Assembly (NCBI RefSeq): GCF_050947335.1
Contig: NW_027473863.1
Location: 1-64,000, forward strand
DNA: 64,000 bases
Direction of reading: 5' to 3'
From: Megachile rotundata
Taxonomy: Eukaryota; Arthropoda; Insecta; Hymenoptera; Megachilidae
The translations under genes were made by a program, and so were the position numbers. This document shows, piece after piece, positions 25,211 to 37,616 of the stretch; position 1 is the first letter of the stretch; the number at the start of each line of letters is the position of its first letter. The notes under the pieces were generated by a model. It was given only the letters and a program-made list of their open reading frames with translations, was not told the origin of the DNA and did not search any database.

Positions 25211-27506
25211 AGTCATGTTAAGTTATCGTAACTGAGCACAATTGAACACCACAATGAACAATTTTGATCGTTTTGAACGAATTATGCTCAATTTCGCACG
25301 ATTCAGCCTCTAATTCGCACATATCTGCTGTAATTCGACTCTGTACTATCTAGTTATGTTAAGTTATCCTATCTGAGCACAATTCAACACCACAACGAAC
25401 AATTTTACTCGTTTTGCACGAATTATGCTCATTTTCGCACGATTCAACCTCTAATTCGCACATATCCGCTGTAATTCGACTCTGTACTATCTAGTCATGT
25501 TAAGTTATCGTAACTGAGCACAATTCAACACCACAATGAACAATTTTGCTGGTTTTGAACGAATTATGCTCATTTTCGCACGATTCAGCCTCTAGTTCGC
25601 AGATATCCGCTGTAATTCGACTCTGTACTATCTAGTTATGTTAAGTTATCCTATCTGAGCACAATTCAACACCACAATGAACAATTTTGCTCGTTTTGCA
25701 CGAATTTTGCTCGTTTTGAACGAATTTTGCTCATTTTCGAACGATTCAGCCTCTAATTCGCACATATCCGCTGTAATTCGACTCTGTACTATCTAGTCAT
25801 GTTAAGTTATCGTAACTGAGCACAATTCAACACCACAATGAACAATTTTGCTCGTTTTGAACGAATTATGCTCATTTTCGCACGATTCAGCCTCTAGTTC
25901 GCACATATCCGCTGTAATTCGACTCTGTACTATCTAGTTATGTTAAGTTATCCTATCTGAGCACAATTCAACACCACAATGAACAATTTTGCTCGTTTTG
26001 CACGAATTATGCTCATTTTCGCACGATTCACCCTCTAATTCGCACATATCCGCTGTAATTCGACTCTGTACTATCTAGTTATGTTAAGTTATCCTATCTG
26101 AGCACAATTCAACACCACAATGAACAATTTTGCTCGTTTTGAACGAATTATGCTCATTTTCGCACGATTCAGCCTCTAATTCGCACATATCCGCTGTAAT
26201 TCGACTCTGTACTATCTAGTCATGTTAAGTTATCGTAACTGAGCACAATTCAACACCACAATGAACAATTTTGCACGTTTTGCACGAATTATGCTCATTT
26301 TCGCACGATTCAGCCTCTAATTCGCACATATCCGCTGTAATTCGACTCTGTACAATCTAGTTATGTTAAGTTATCCTATCTGAGCACAATTCAACACCAC
26401 AATGAACAATTTTGCTCGTTTTGCACGAATTTTGCTCGTTTTGAACGAATTTTGCTCATTTTCGAACGATTCAGCCTCTAATTCGCACATATCCGCTGTA
26501 ATTCGACTCTGTACTATCTAGTTATGTTAAGTTATCCTATCTGAGCACAATTCGACACCACAATGAACAATTTTGCTCGTTTTGAACGAGTTATGCTCAT
26601 TTTCGCACGATTCAGCCTCTAATTCGCACATATCCGCTGTAATTCGACTCTGTACTATCTAGTCATGTTAAGTTATCGTAACTGAGCACAATTCAACACC
26701 ACAATGAACAATTTTGATCGTTTTGAACGAATTATGCTCATTTTCGCACGATTCAGCCTCTAATTCGCACATATCCGCTGTAATTCGTCTCTGTACTATC
26801 TAGTTATGTTCAGTTATTCTATCTGAGCACAATTCAACACCACAACGAACAATTTTGCTCGTTTTGCACGAATTATGCTCATTTTCGCACGATTCAGCCT
26901 CTAATTCGCACATATCCGCTGTAATTCGACTCTGTACTATCTAGTCATGTTAAGTTATAGTAACTGAGCACAATTCAACACCACAATGAACAATTTTGAT
27001 CCTTTTGAACGAATTATGCTCATTTTCGCACAATTCAGCCTCTAATTCGCACATATCCGCTGTAATTCGACTCTGTACTATCTAGTTATGTTAAGTTATC
27101 CTATCTGAGCACAATTCAACACCACAACGAACAATTTTGCTTGCTTTGAACGAATTATGCTCATTTTCGCACGATTCAGCCTCTAATTCGCACATATCCG
27201 CTGTAATTCGACTCTGTACTATCTAGTTATGTTAAGTTATCCTATCTGAGCACAATTCGACACCACAATGAACAATTTTGCTCGTTTTGCACGAATTATG
27301 CTCATTTTCGCACGATTCACCCTCTAATTCGCACATATCCGCTGTAGTTCGACTCTGTACTATCTAGTTATGTTAAGTTATCCTATCTGAGCACAATTCG
27401 ACACCACAATGAACAATTTTGCTCGTTTTGCACGAATTATGCTCATTTTCGCACGATTCACACTCTAATTCGCACATATCCGCTGTAGTTCGACTCTGTA
27501 CTATCC
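24768..27506 (+). repeat. Duplication 2, left copy
   Basis: This copy matches 31233-33810. The offset is 6,465 bp to about 26217 and 6,304 bp after 26661. Shared rare tags are attgaac (25241/31706), gctggttttg (25546/32011), gatccttttg (about 26998/33302), gcttgctttg and cacactc. The left copy has three extra monomers (26218, 26359 and 26520; 443 bp) that the right copy lacks. The right copy has one extra 282-bp dimer. Confidence 0.9.
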
Positions 27507-28493
27507 AGTTATGTTAAGTTATCCTATCTGAGCACAATTCAACACCACAATGAACAATTTTGCTCGTTTTGAACGAATTATGCTCATTTTCGCACGATTC
27601 AGCCTCCAATTCGCACATATCCGCTGTAATTCGACTCTGTACTATCTAGTCATGTTAAGTTATCGTAACTGAGCACAATTCAACACCACAATGAACAATT
27701 TTGATCGTTTTGAACGAACTATGCTCATTTTCGCACGATTCAGCCTCTAATTCGCACATATCCGCTGTAATTCGACTCTGTACTATCTAGTTATGTTAAG
27801 TTATCCTATCTGAGCACAATTCAACACCACAATGAACAATTTTGCTCGTTTTGAACGAGTTATGCTCATTTTCGCACGATTCAGCCTCTAATTCGCACAT
27901 ATCCGCTGTAATTCGACTCTGTACTATCTAGTCATGTTCAGTTATCCTATCTGAGCACAATTCAACACCACAACGAACAATTTTGCTCGTTTTGCACGAA
28001 TTATGCTCATTTTCGCACGATTCAGCCTCTAATTCGCACATATCCGCTGTAATTCGACTCTGTACTATCTAGTCATGTTAAGTTATAGTAACTGAGCACA
28101 ATTCAACACCACAATGAACAATTTTGATCGTTTTGAACGAATTATGCTCATTTTCGCACAATTCAGCCTCTAATTCGCACATATCCGCTGTAATTCGACT
28201 CTGTACTATCTAGTTATGTTAAGTTATCCTATCTGAGCACAATTCAACACCACAACGAACAATTTTGCTTGCTTTGAACGAATTATGCTCATTTTCGCAC
28301 GATTCAGCCTCTAATTCGCACATATCCGCTGTAATTCGACTCTGTACTATCTAGTTATGTTAAGTTATCCTATCTGAGCACAATTCAACACCACAATGAA
28401 CAATTTTGCTCGTTTTGAACGAATTATGCTCATTTTCGCACGATTCAGCCTCTAATTCGCGCATATCCGCTGTAATTCGACTCTGTACTATCT
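27507..28493 (+). repeat. Satellite, 7 monomers, partial repeat of 26802-27224
   Basis: Starts are 27507, 27648, 27789, 27930, 28071, 28212 and 28353, all 141 bp. The trio gttcagttatc, tatagtaactg and gcttgctttg at 27930-28352 repeats 26802-27224 at an offset of 1,128 bp (eight monomers). Private variants include cctccaattcg (about 27603) and cgcgcatatcc (about 28458). Confidence 0.87.
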
Positions 28494-29238
28494 AGTTATG
28501 TTAAGTTATCCTATCTGAGCACAATTCAACACCACAACGAACAATTTTGCTCGTTCTGCACGAATTTTGCTCGTTTTGAACGAATTTTGCTCATTTTCGA
28601 ACGATTCAGCCTCTAATTCGCACATATCCGCAGTAATACGACTCTGTACTATCTAGTTATGTTAAGTTATCCTATCTGAGCACAATTCAACACCACAATG
28701 AATAATTTTGCTCGTTTTGCACGAATTTTGCTCGTTCTGAACGAATTTTGCTCATTTTCGAACGATTCAGCCTCTAATTCGCAGATATCCGCTGTAATTC
28801 GACTCTGTACTATCTAGTTATGTTAAGTTATCCTATCTGAGCACAATTCAACACCACAACGAACAATTTTGCTCGTTTTGCACGAATTATGCTCATGTTC
28901 GCACGATTCAGCATCTAATTCGCACATATCCGCTGTAATTCGATTCTCTAATATCTAGTTATGTTAAGTTATCCTATCTGAGCACAATTCAACACCACAA
29001 CGAACAATTTTGCTCGTTTTGCACGAATTATGCTCATTTTCGCACGATTCAGCCTCTAATTCGCACATATCCGCTGTAATTCGACTCTGTACTATCTAGT
29101 CATGTTAAGTTATAGTAACTGCGCACAATTCAACACCACAATGAACAAGTTTGATCGTTTTGAACGATTTATTCTCATTTTCGCACGATTCAGCCTCTAA
29201 TTCGCACATATCCGCTGTAATTCGACTCTGTACTATCT
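28494..29238 (+). repeat. Satellite, 5 monomers with paired long forms
   Basis: Starts are 28494 (161), 28655 (161), 28816, 28957 and 29098. The long pair resembles the quartet opening seen at 11236 and 20196. The 28816 monomer ends in gattctctaatatct, which recalls the ctctctaatatct tail of M22 in domain 4. The 29098 monomer is unusually variant: actgcgcac, aagtttgatcg and gaacgatttattctc. Confidence 0.87.
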
Positions 29239-31071
29239 AGTTATGTTAAGTTATCCTATCTGAGCACAATTCAACACCACAATGAACAATTTTGCTCGTT
29301 TTGAACGAGTTATGCTCATTTTCGCACGATTCAGCCTCTAATTCGCACATATCCGCTGTAATTCGACTCTGTACTATCTAGTCATGTTAAGTTATCGTAA
29401 CTGAGCACAATTCAACACCACAATGAACAATTTTGATCGTTTTGAACGAATTATGCTCATTTTCGCACGATTCAGCCTCTAATTTGCACATATCCGCTGT
29501 AATTCGTCTCTGTACTATCTAGTTATGTTAAGTTATCCTATCTGAGCACAATTCAACACCACAATGAACAATTTTGCTCGTTTTGCACGAATTATGCTCA
29601 TTTTCGCACGATTCAGCCTCTAATTCGCACATATCCGCTGTAATTCGACTCTGTACTATCTAGTCATGTTAAGTTATAGTAACTGAGCACAATTCAACAC
29701 CACAATGAACAAGTTTGATCGTTTTGAACGAATTATGCTCATTTTCGCACGATTCAGCCTCTAATTCGCACATATCCGCAGTAATACGACTCTGTACTAT
29801 CTAGTTATGTTAAGTTATCCTATCTGAGCACAATTCAACACCACAACGAACAATTTTGCTCGTTTTGAACGAATTAGGCTCATTTTCGCACGATTCAGCC
29901 TCTAATTCGCACATATCCGCTGTAATTCGACTCTGTACTATCTAGTTATGTTAAGTTATCCTATCTGAGCACAATTCAACACCACAATGAACAATTTTGC
30001 TCGTTTTGAACGAGTTATGCTCATTTTCGCACGATTCAGCCTCTAATTCGCACATATCCGCTGTAATTCGACTCTGTACTATCTAGTCATGTTAAGTTAT
30101 CGTAACTGAGCACAATTCAACACCACAATGAACAATTTTGATCGTTTTGAACGAATTATGCTCATTTTCGCACGATTCAGCCTCTAATTCGCACATATCC
30201 GCTGTAATTCGTCTCTGTACTATCTAGTTATGTTAAGTTATCCTATCTGAGCACAATTCAACACCACAATGAACAATTTTGCTCGTTTTGCACGAATTAT
30301 GCTCATTTTCGCACGATTCAGCCTCTAATTCGCACATATCCGCTGTAATTCGACTCTGTACTATCTAGTCATGTTAAGTTATAGTAACTGAGCACAATTC
30401 AACACCACAATGAACAAGTTTGATCGTTTTGAACGAATTATGCTCATTTTCGCACGATTCAGCCTCTAATTCGCACATATCCGCTGTAATTCGACTCTGT
30501 ACTATCTAGTTATGTTAAGTTATCCTATCTGAGCACAATTCGACACCACAATGAACAATTTTGCTCGTTTTGCACGAATTATGCTCATTTTCGCACGATT
30601 CAGCCTCTAATTCGCACATATCCGCTGTAATTCGACTCTGTACTATCTAGTTATGTTAAGTTATCCTATCTGGGCACAATTCAACACCACAATGAACAAT
30701 TTTGCTCGTTTTGAACGAGTTATGCTCATTTTCGCACGATTCAGCCTCTAATTCGCACATATCCGCTGTAATTCGACTCTGTACTATCTAGTCATGTTAA
30801 GTTATCGTAACTGAGCACAATTCAACACCACAATGAACAATTTTGATCGTTTTGAACGAATTATGCCCATTTTCGCACGATTCAGCCTCCAATTCGCACA
30901 TATCCGCTGTAATTCGTCTCTGTACTATCTAGTTATGTTAAGTTATCCTATCTGAGCACAATTCAACACCACAATGAACAATTTTGCTCGTTTTGCACGA
31001 ATTATGCTCATTTTCGCACGATTCAGCCTCTAATTCGCACATATCCGCTGTAATTCGACTCTGTACTATCT
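29239..31071 (+). repeat. 705-bp local HOR, 2.6 copies
   Basis: Five-monomer units start at 29239 and 29944, with a third partial unit at 30649-31071. The order is gaacgagtt; tatcgtaactg with gatcg and cgtctctg; gcacg; tatagtaactg with aagtttgatcg; and a fifth monomer that differs (cacaacg with aattagg at 29803, attcgac at 30508). All monomers are 141 bp, so the period is 705 bp. The third unit stops after three monomers and a long monomer (31072) follows. Confidence 0.9.
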
Positions 31072-31232
31072 AGTTATGTTAAGTTATCCTATCTGAGCAC
31101 AATTCAACACCACAATGAACAATTTTGCTCGTTTTGCACGAATTTTGCTCGTTTTGAACGAATTTTGCTCATTTTCGAACGATTCAGCCTCTAATTCGCA
31201 AATATCCGCTGTAATTCGACTCTGTATTATCT
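31072..31232 (+). repeat. 161-bp monomer at joint before duplication 2
   Basis: This long monomer has cgcaaatatcc and gtattatct tags and begins the quartet-like series. It corresponds in position to 24607 but lacks the tactcgttctg tag, so it may be the chimeric joint of the 6.4-kb-offset duplication. Confidence 0.8.
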
Positions 31233-33810
31233 AGTTATGTTAAGTTATCCTATCTGAGCACAATACAACACCACAACGAACAATTTTGCTCGTTTTGCAC
31301 GAATTTTGCTCGTTCTGAACGAATTTTGCTCATTTTCGAACGATTCAGCCTCTAATTCGCAGATATCCGCTGTAATTCGACTCTGTATTATCTAGTTATG
31401 TTAAGTTATCCTATCTGAGCACAATACAACACCACAACGAACAATTTTGCTCGTTTTGAACGAATTATGCTCATTTTCGCACGATTCAGCCTCTAATTCG
31501 CACATATCCGCTGTAATTCGACTCTGTACTATCTAGCTATGTTAAGTTATCCTATCTGAGCACAATTCAACACCACAATGAACAATTTTGCTCGTTTTGA
31601 ACGAATTATGCTCATTTTCGCACGATTCAGCCTCTAATTCGCACATATCCGCTGTAATTCGACTCTGTACTATCTAGTCATGTTAAGTTATCGTAACTGA
31701 GCACAATTGAACACCACAATGAACAATTTTGATCGTTTTGAACGAATTATGCTCATTTTCGCACGATTCAGCCTCTAATTCGCACATATCTGCTGTAATT
31801 CGACTCTGTACTATCTAGTTATGTTAAGTTATCCTATCTGAGCACAATTCAACACCACAACGAACAATTTTACTCGTTTTGCACGAATTATGCTCATTTT
31901 CGCACGATTCAGACTCTAATTCGCACATATCCGCTGTAATTCGACTCTGTGCTATCTAGTCATGTTAAGTTATCGTAACTGAGCACAATTCAACACCACA
32001 ATGAACAATTTTGCTGGTTTTGAACGAATTATGCTCATTTTCGCACGATTCAGCCTCTAGTTCGCAGATATCCGCTGTAATTCGACTCTGTACTATCTAG
32101 TTATGTTAAGTTATCCTATCTGAGCACAATTCAACACCACAATGAACAATTTTGCTCGTTTTGCACGAATTTTGCTCGTTTTGAACGAATTTTGCTCATT
32201 TTCGAACGATTCAGCCTCTAATTCGCACATATCCGCTGTAATTCGACTCTGTACTATCTAGTCATGTTAAGTTATCGTAACTGAGCACAATTCAACACCA
32301 CAATGAACAATTTTGCTCGTTTTGAACGAATTATGCTCATTTTCGCACGATTCAGCCTCTAGTTCGCACATATCCGCTGTAATTCGACTCTGTACTATCT
32401 AGTTATGTTAAGTTATCCTATCTGAGCACAATTCAACACCACAATGAACAATTTTGCTCGTTTTGCACGAATTATGCTCATTTTCGCACGATTCACCCTC
32501 TAATTCGCACATATCCGCTGTAATTCGACTCTGTACTATCTAGTTATGTTAAGTTATCCTATCTGAGCACAATTCAACACCACAATGAACAATTTTGCTC
32601 GTTTTGAACGAATTATGCTCATTTTCGCACGATTCAGCCTCTAGTTCGCACATATCCGCTGTAATTCGACTCTGTACTATCTAGTTATGTTAAGTTATCC
32701 TATCTGAGCACAATTCAACACCACAATGAACAATTTTGCTCGTTTTGCACGAATTATGCTCATTTTCGCACGATTCACCCTCTAATTCGCACATATCCGC
32801 TGTAATTCGACTCTGTACTATCTAGTTATGTTAAGTTATCCTATCTGAGCACAATTCAACACCACAATGAACAATTTTGCTCGTTTTGAACGAATTATGC
32901 TCATTTTCGCACGATTCAGCCTCTAATTCGCACATATCCGCTGTAATTCGACTCTGTACTATCTAGTCATGTTAAGTTATCGTAACTGAGCACAATTCAA
33001 CACCACAATGAACAATTTTGATCGTTTTGAACGAATTATGCTCATTTTCGCACGATTCAGCCTCTAATTCGCACATATCCGCTGTAATTCGTCTCTGTAC
33101 TATCTAGTTATGTTCAGTTATCCTATCTGAGCACAATTCAACACCACAACGAACAATTTTGCTCGTTTTGCACGAATTATGCTCATTTTCGCACGATTCA
33201 GCCTCTAATTCGCACATATCCGCTGTAATTCGACTCTGTACTATCTAGTCATGTTAAGTTATAGTAACTGAGCACAATTCAACACCACAATGAACAATTT
33301 TGATCCTTTTGAACGAATTATGCTCATTTTCGCACAATTCAGCCTCTAATTCGCACATATCCGCTGTAATTCGACTCTGTACTATCTAGTTATGTTAAGT
33401 TATCCTATCTGAGCACAATTCAACACCACAACGAACAATTTTGCTTGCTTTGAACGAATTATGCTCATTTTCGCACGATTCAGCCTCTAATTCGCACATA
33501 TCCGCTGTAATTCGACTCTGTACTATCTAGTTATGTTAAGTTATCCTATCTGAGCACAATTCGACACCACAATGAACAATTTTGCTCGTTTTGCACGAAT
33601 TATGCTCATTTTCGCACGATTCACCCTCTAATTCGCACATATCCGCTGTAGTTCGACTCTGTACTATCTAGTTATGTTAAGTTATCCTATCTGAGCACAA
33701 TTCGACACCACAATGAACAATTTTGCTCGTTTTGCACGAATTATGCTCATTTTCGCACGATTCACACTCTAATTCGCACATATCCGCTGTAGTTCGACTC
33801 TGTACTATCT
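31233..33810 (+). repeat. Duplication 2, right copy
   Basis: Starts are 31233 (161), 31394, 31535, 31676, 31817, 31958, 32099 (161), 32260, 32401, 32542, 32683, 32824, 32965, 33106, 33247, 33388, 33529 and 33670. It is the partner of 24768-27506. The dimer at 32542-32823 (gaacg with tagttcg, then gcacg with ccctc) repeats 32260-32541 and has no equivalent in the left copy. The copy ends exactly where the 22-mer HOR domain begins. Confidence 0.9.
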
Positions 33811-36166
33811 AGTCATGTTAAGTTATCGTAACTGAGCACAATTCAACACCACAATGAACAATTTTGCTCGTTTTGAACGAATTTTGCTCATTTTCGAACG
33901 ATTCAGCCTCTAATTCGCACATATCCGCTGTAATTCGACTCTGTACTATCTAGTCATGTTAAGTTATCGTAACTGAGCACAATTCAACACCACAATGAAC
34001 AATTTTGCTCGTTTTGAACGAATTATGCTCATTTTCGCACGATTCAGCCTCTAGTTCGCACATATCCGCTGTAATTCGACTCTGTACTATCTAGTTATGT
34101 TAAGTTATCCTATCTGAGCACAATTCAACAACACAATGAACAATTTTGCTCGTTTTGCACGAATTTTGCTCGTTTTGAACGAATTTTGCTCATTTTCGAA
34201 CGATTCAGCCTCTAATTCGCACATATCCGCTGTAATTCGACTCTGTACTATCTAGTCATGTTAAGTTATCGTAACTGAGCACAATTCAACACCACAATGA
34301 ACAATTTTGATCGTTTTGAACGAATTATGCTCATTTTCGCACGATTCACCCTCTAATTCGCACATATCCGCTGTAATTCGACTCTGTACTATCTAGTCAT
34401 GTTAAGTTATCCTATCTGAGCACAATTCAACACCACAATGAACAATTTTGCTCGTTTTGAACGAATTATGCTCATTTTCGCACGATTCAGCCTCTAATTC
34501 GCACATATCCGCTGTAATTCGACTCTGTACTATCTAGTCATGTTAAGTTAGCGTAACTGAGCACAATTCAACACCACAATGAACAATTTTGATCGTTTTG
34601 AACGAATTATGCTCATTTTCGCACGATTCAGCCTCTAATTTGCACATACCCGCTGTAATTCGACTCTGTACTATCTAGTCATGTTAAGTTATCCTATCTG
34701 AGCGCAATTCAACACCACAATGAACAATTTTGCTCGTTTTGCACGAATTTTGCTCGTTTTGAACGAATTTTGCTCATTTTCGAACGATTCAGCCTCTAAT
34801 TCGCAGATATCCGCTGTAATTCGACTCTGTACTATCTAGATATGTTATGTTATCCTATCTGAGCACAATTCAACACCACAACGAACAATTTTGATCGTTT
34901 TGAACGAATTATGCTCATTTTCGCACGATTCAGACTCTAATTCGCACATATCCGCTGTAATTCGACTCTGTACTATCTAGTCATGTTAAGTTATCCTATC
35001 TGAGCACAATTCAACACCACAATGAACAATTTTGCTCGTTTTGCACGAATTTTGCTCGTTTTGAACGAATTTTGCTCATTTTCGAACGTTTCAGCCTCTA
35101 ATTCGCACATATCCGCAGTAAGTCGACTCTGTACTATCTAGTTATGTTAAGTTATCCTATCTGAGCACAATTCGACACCACAATGAACAATTTTGCTCGT
35201 TTTGCACGAATTATGCTCATTTTCGCACGATTCAGCCTCTAGTTCGCACATATCCGCTGTAATTCGACTCTGTACTATCTAGTTATGTTAAGTTATCCTA
35301 TCTGAGCACAATTCGACACCACAATGAACAATTTTGCTCGTTTTGCACGAATTATGCTCATTTTCGCACGATTCAGCCTCTAATTCGCACATATCCGCTG
35401 TAATTCGACTCTGTACTATCTAGCTATGTTACGTTATCCTATCTGAGCACAATTCAACACCACAACGAACAATTTTGCTCGTTTTGCACGAATTAGGCTC
35501 ATTTTCGCACGATTCAGCCTCTAATTCGCAAATATCCGCTGTAATTGGACTCTGTGCTATCTGGTCATGTTAAGATATCGTAACTGAGCACAATTCAACA
35601 CCACAATGAACAATTTTGCTCGTTTTGAACGAATTATGCTCATTTTCGCACGATTCAGCCTCTAGTTCGCACATATCCGCTGTAATTCGACTCTGTACTA
35701 TCTAGTTATGTTAAGTTATCCTATCTGAGCACAATTCAACACCACAATGAACAATTTTGATCGTTCTGCACGAATTTTGCTCGTTTTGAACGAATTTTGC
35801 TCATTTTCGAACGATTCAGCCTCTAATTCGCACATATCCGCAGTAATTCGACTCTGTACTATCTAGTTATGTTAAGTTATCCTATCTGAGCACAATTCAA
35901 CAACACACTGAACAATTTTGCTCGTTCTGCACGAATTTTGCTCGTTTTGCACGAATTATGCTCATTTTCGCACGATTCAGCCTCTAATTCGCACATATCC
36001 GCTGTAATTCGACTCTGTACTATCTAGTTATGTTAAGTTATCCTATTTGAGCACAATTCAACACCACAACGAACAATTTTGCTCGTTTTGCACGAATTAT
36101 GCTCATTTTCGCACGATTCAGCCTCTAATTCGCACATATCCGCTGTAATTCGACTCTCTAATATCT
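33811..36166 (+). repeat. HOR copy lacking M14-M19 (16 monomers, 2356 bp)
   Basis: Starts are 33811, 33952, 34093, 34254, 34395, 34536, 34677, 34838, 34979, 35140, 35281, 35422, 35563, 35704, 35865 and 36026, being M1-M13 then M20-M22. Removing M14-M19 (two long, four short, 886 bp) from 3,242 bp gives 2,356 bp, as observed. Private changes include gttagcgtaac (about 34549), caacacactg (about 35901) and cctatttgagc (about 36043). M22 ends in ctctctaatatct. Confidence 0.92.
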
Positions 36167-36891
36167 AGTCATGTTAAGTTATCGTAACTGAGCACAATTC
36201 AACACCACAATGAACAATTTTGCTCGTTTTGAACGAATTTTGTTCATTTTCGAACGATTCAGCCTCTAATTCGCACATATCCGCTGTAATTCGACTCTGT
36301 ACTATTTAGTCATGTTAATTTATCGTAACTGAGCACAATTCAACACCACAATGAACAATTTTGCTCGTTTTGAACGAATTATGCTCATTTTCGCACGATT
36401 CAGCCTCTAGTTCGCACATATCCGCTGTAATTCGACTCTGTACTATCTAGTTATGTTAAGTTATCCTATCTGAGCACAATTCAACAACACAATGAACAAT
36501 TTTGCTCGTTTTGCACGAATTTTGCTCGTTTTGAACGAATTTTGCTCATTTTCGAACGATTCAGCCTCTAATTCGCACATATCCGCTGTAATTCGACTCT
36601 GTACTATCTAGTCATGTTAAGTTATCGTAACTGAGCACAATTCAACACCACAATGAACAATTTTGATCGTTTTGAACGAATTATGCTCATTTTCGCACGA
36701 TTCACCCTCTAATTCGCACATATCCGCTGTAATTCGACTCTGTACTATCTAGTCATGTTAAGTTATCCTATCTGAGCACAATTCAACACCACAATGAACA
36801 ATTTTGCTCGTTTTGAACGAATTATGCTCATTTTCGCACGATTCAGCCTCTAATTCGCACATATCCGCTGTAATTCGACTCTCTAATATCT
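36167..36891 (+). repeat. 725-bp five-monomer tandem duplication, copy 1
   Basis: Starts are 36167, 36308, 36449 (161), 36610 and 36751, being M1-M5. M1 carries ttgttcatt and M2 carries ctatttag with gttaatttatcg. Copy 2 follows immediately at 36892. The last monomer ends with the ctctctaatatct tail of M22 although its body is M5, so it is an M5/M22 fusion that marks the crossover. Confidence 0.93.
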
Positions 36892-37616
36892 AGTCATGTT
36901 AAGTTATCGTAACTGAGCACAATTCAACACCACAATGAACAATTTTGCTCGTTTTGAACGAATTTTGTTCATTTTCGAACGATTCAGCCTCTAATTCGCA
37001 CATATCCGCTGTAATTCGACTCTGTACTATTTAGTCATGTTAATTTATCGTAACTGAGCACAATTCAACACCACAATGAACAATTTTGCTCGTTTTGAAC
37101 GAATTATGCTCATTTTCGCACGATTCAGCCTCTAGTTCGCACATATCCGCTGTAATTCGACTCTGTACTATCTAGTTATGTTAAGTTATCCTATCTGAGC
37201 ACAATTCAACAACACAATGAACAATTTTGCTCGTTTTGCACGAATTTTGCTCGTTTTGAACGAATTTTGCTCATTTTCGAACGATTCAGCCTCTAATTCG
37301 CACATATCCGCTGTAATTCGACTCTGTACTATCTAGTCATGTTAAGTTATCGTAACTGAGCACAATTCAACACCACAATGAACAATTTTGATCGTTTTGA
37401 ACGAATTATGCTCATTTTCGCACGATTCACCCTCTAATTCGCACATATCCGCTGTAATTCGACTCTGTACTATCTAGTCATGTTAAGTTATCCTATCTGA
37501 GCACAATTCAACACCACAATGAACAATTTTGCTCGTTTTGAACGAATTATGCTCATTTTCGCACGATTCAGCCTCTAATTCGCACATATCCGCTGTAATT
37601 CGACTCTGTACTATCT
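36892..37616 (+). repeat. 725-bp five-monomer tandem duplication, copy 2
   Basis: Starts are 36892, 37033, 37174 (161), 37335 and 37476. By eye it matches copy 1 throughout except the final tail, which here is the ordinary ctctgtactatct. It shares the rare ctatttagtcatg and gttaatttatcg changes at exactly 725 bp spacing (36301/37026). The duplication is therefore younger than those changes. Confidence 0.93.

Larger units (their letters stand above)
17558..33810 (+). repeat. Domain 3: 112 monomers, mosaic of segmental duplications
   Basis: Twenty-three monomers are 161 bp, one is 142 bp (24042), and the rest are 141 bp, totalling 16,253 bp. It opens with the right copy of duplication 1 and closes with the right copy of the 6.4-kb-offset duplication. 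The tatagtaactg head occurs at 18424, 19169, 21545, 21686, 26943, 28071, 29098, 29662, 30367 and 33247 and nowhere outside domains 2 and 3. The domain ends sharply at 33811, where HOR order M1, M2, M3 begins. Confidence 0.9.

Noticed and set aside
36167..37616. A fully homogenised HOR with period 725 bp
   Set aside because: Only two units are present, and they are embedded in the 22-mer order, so it is a local duplication rather than a separate HOR family.
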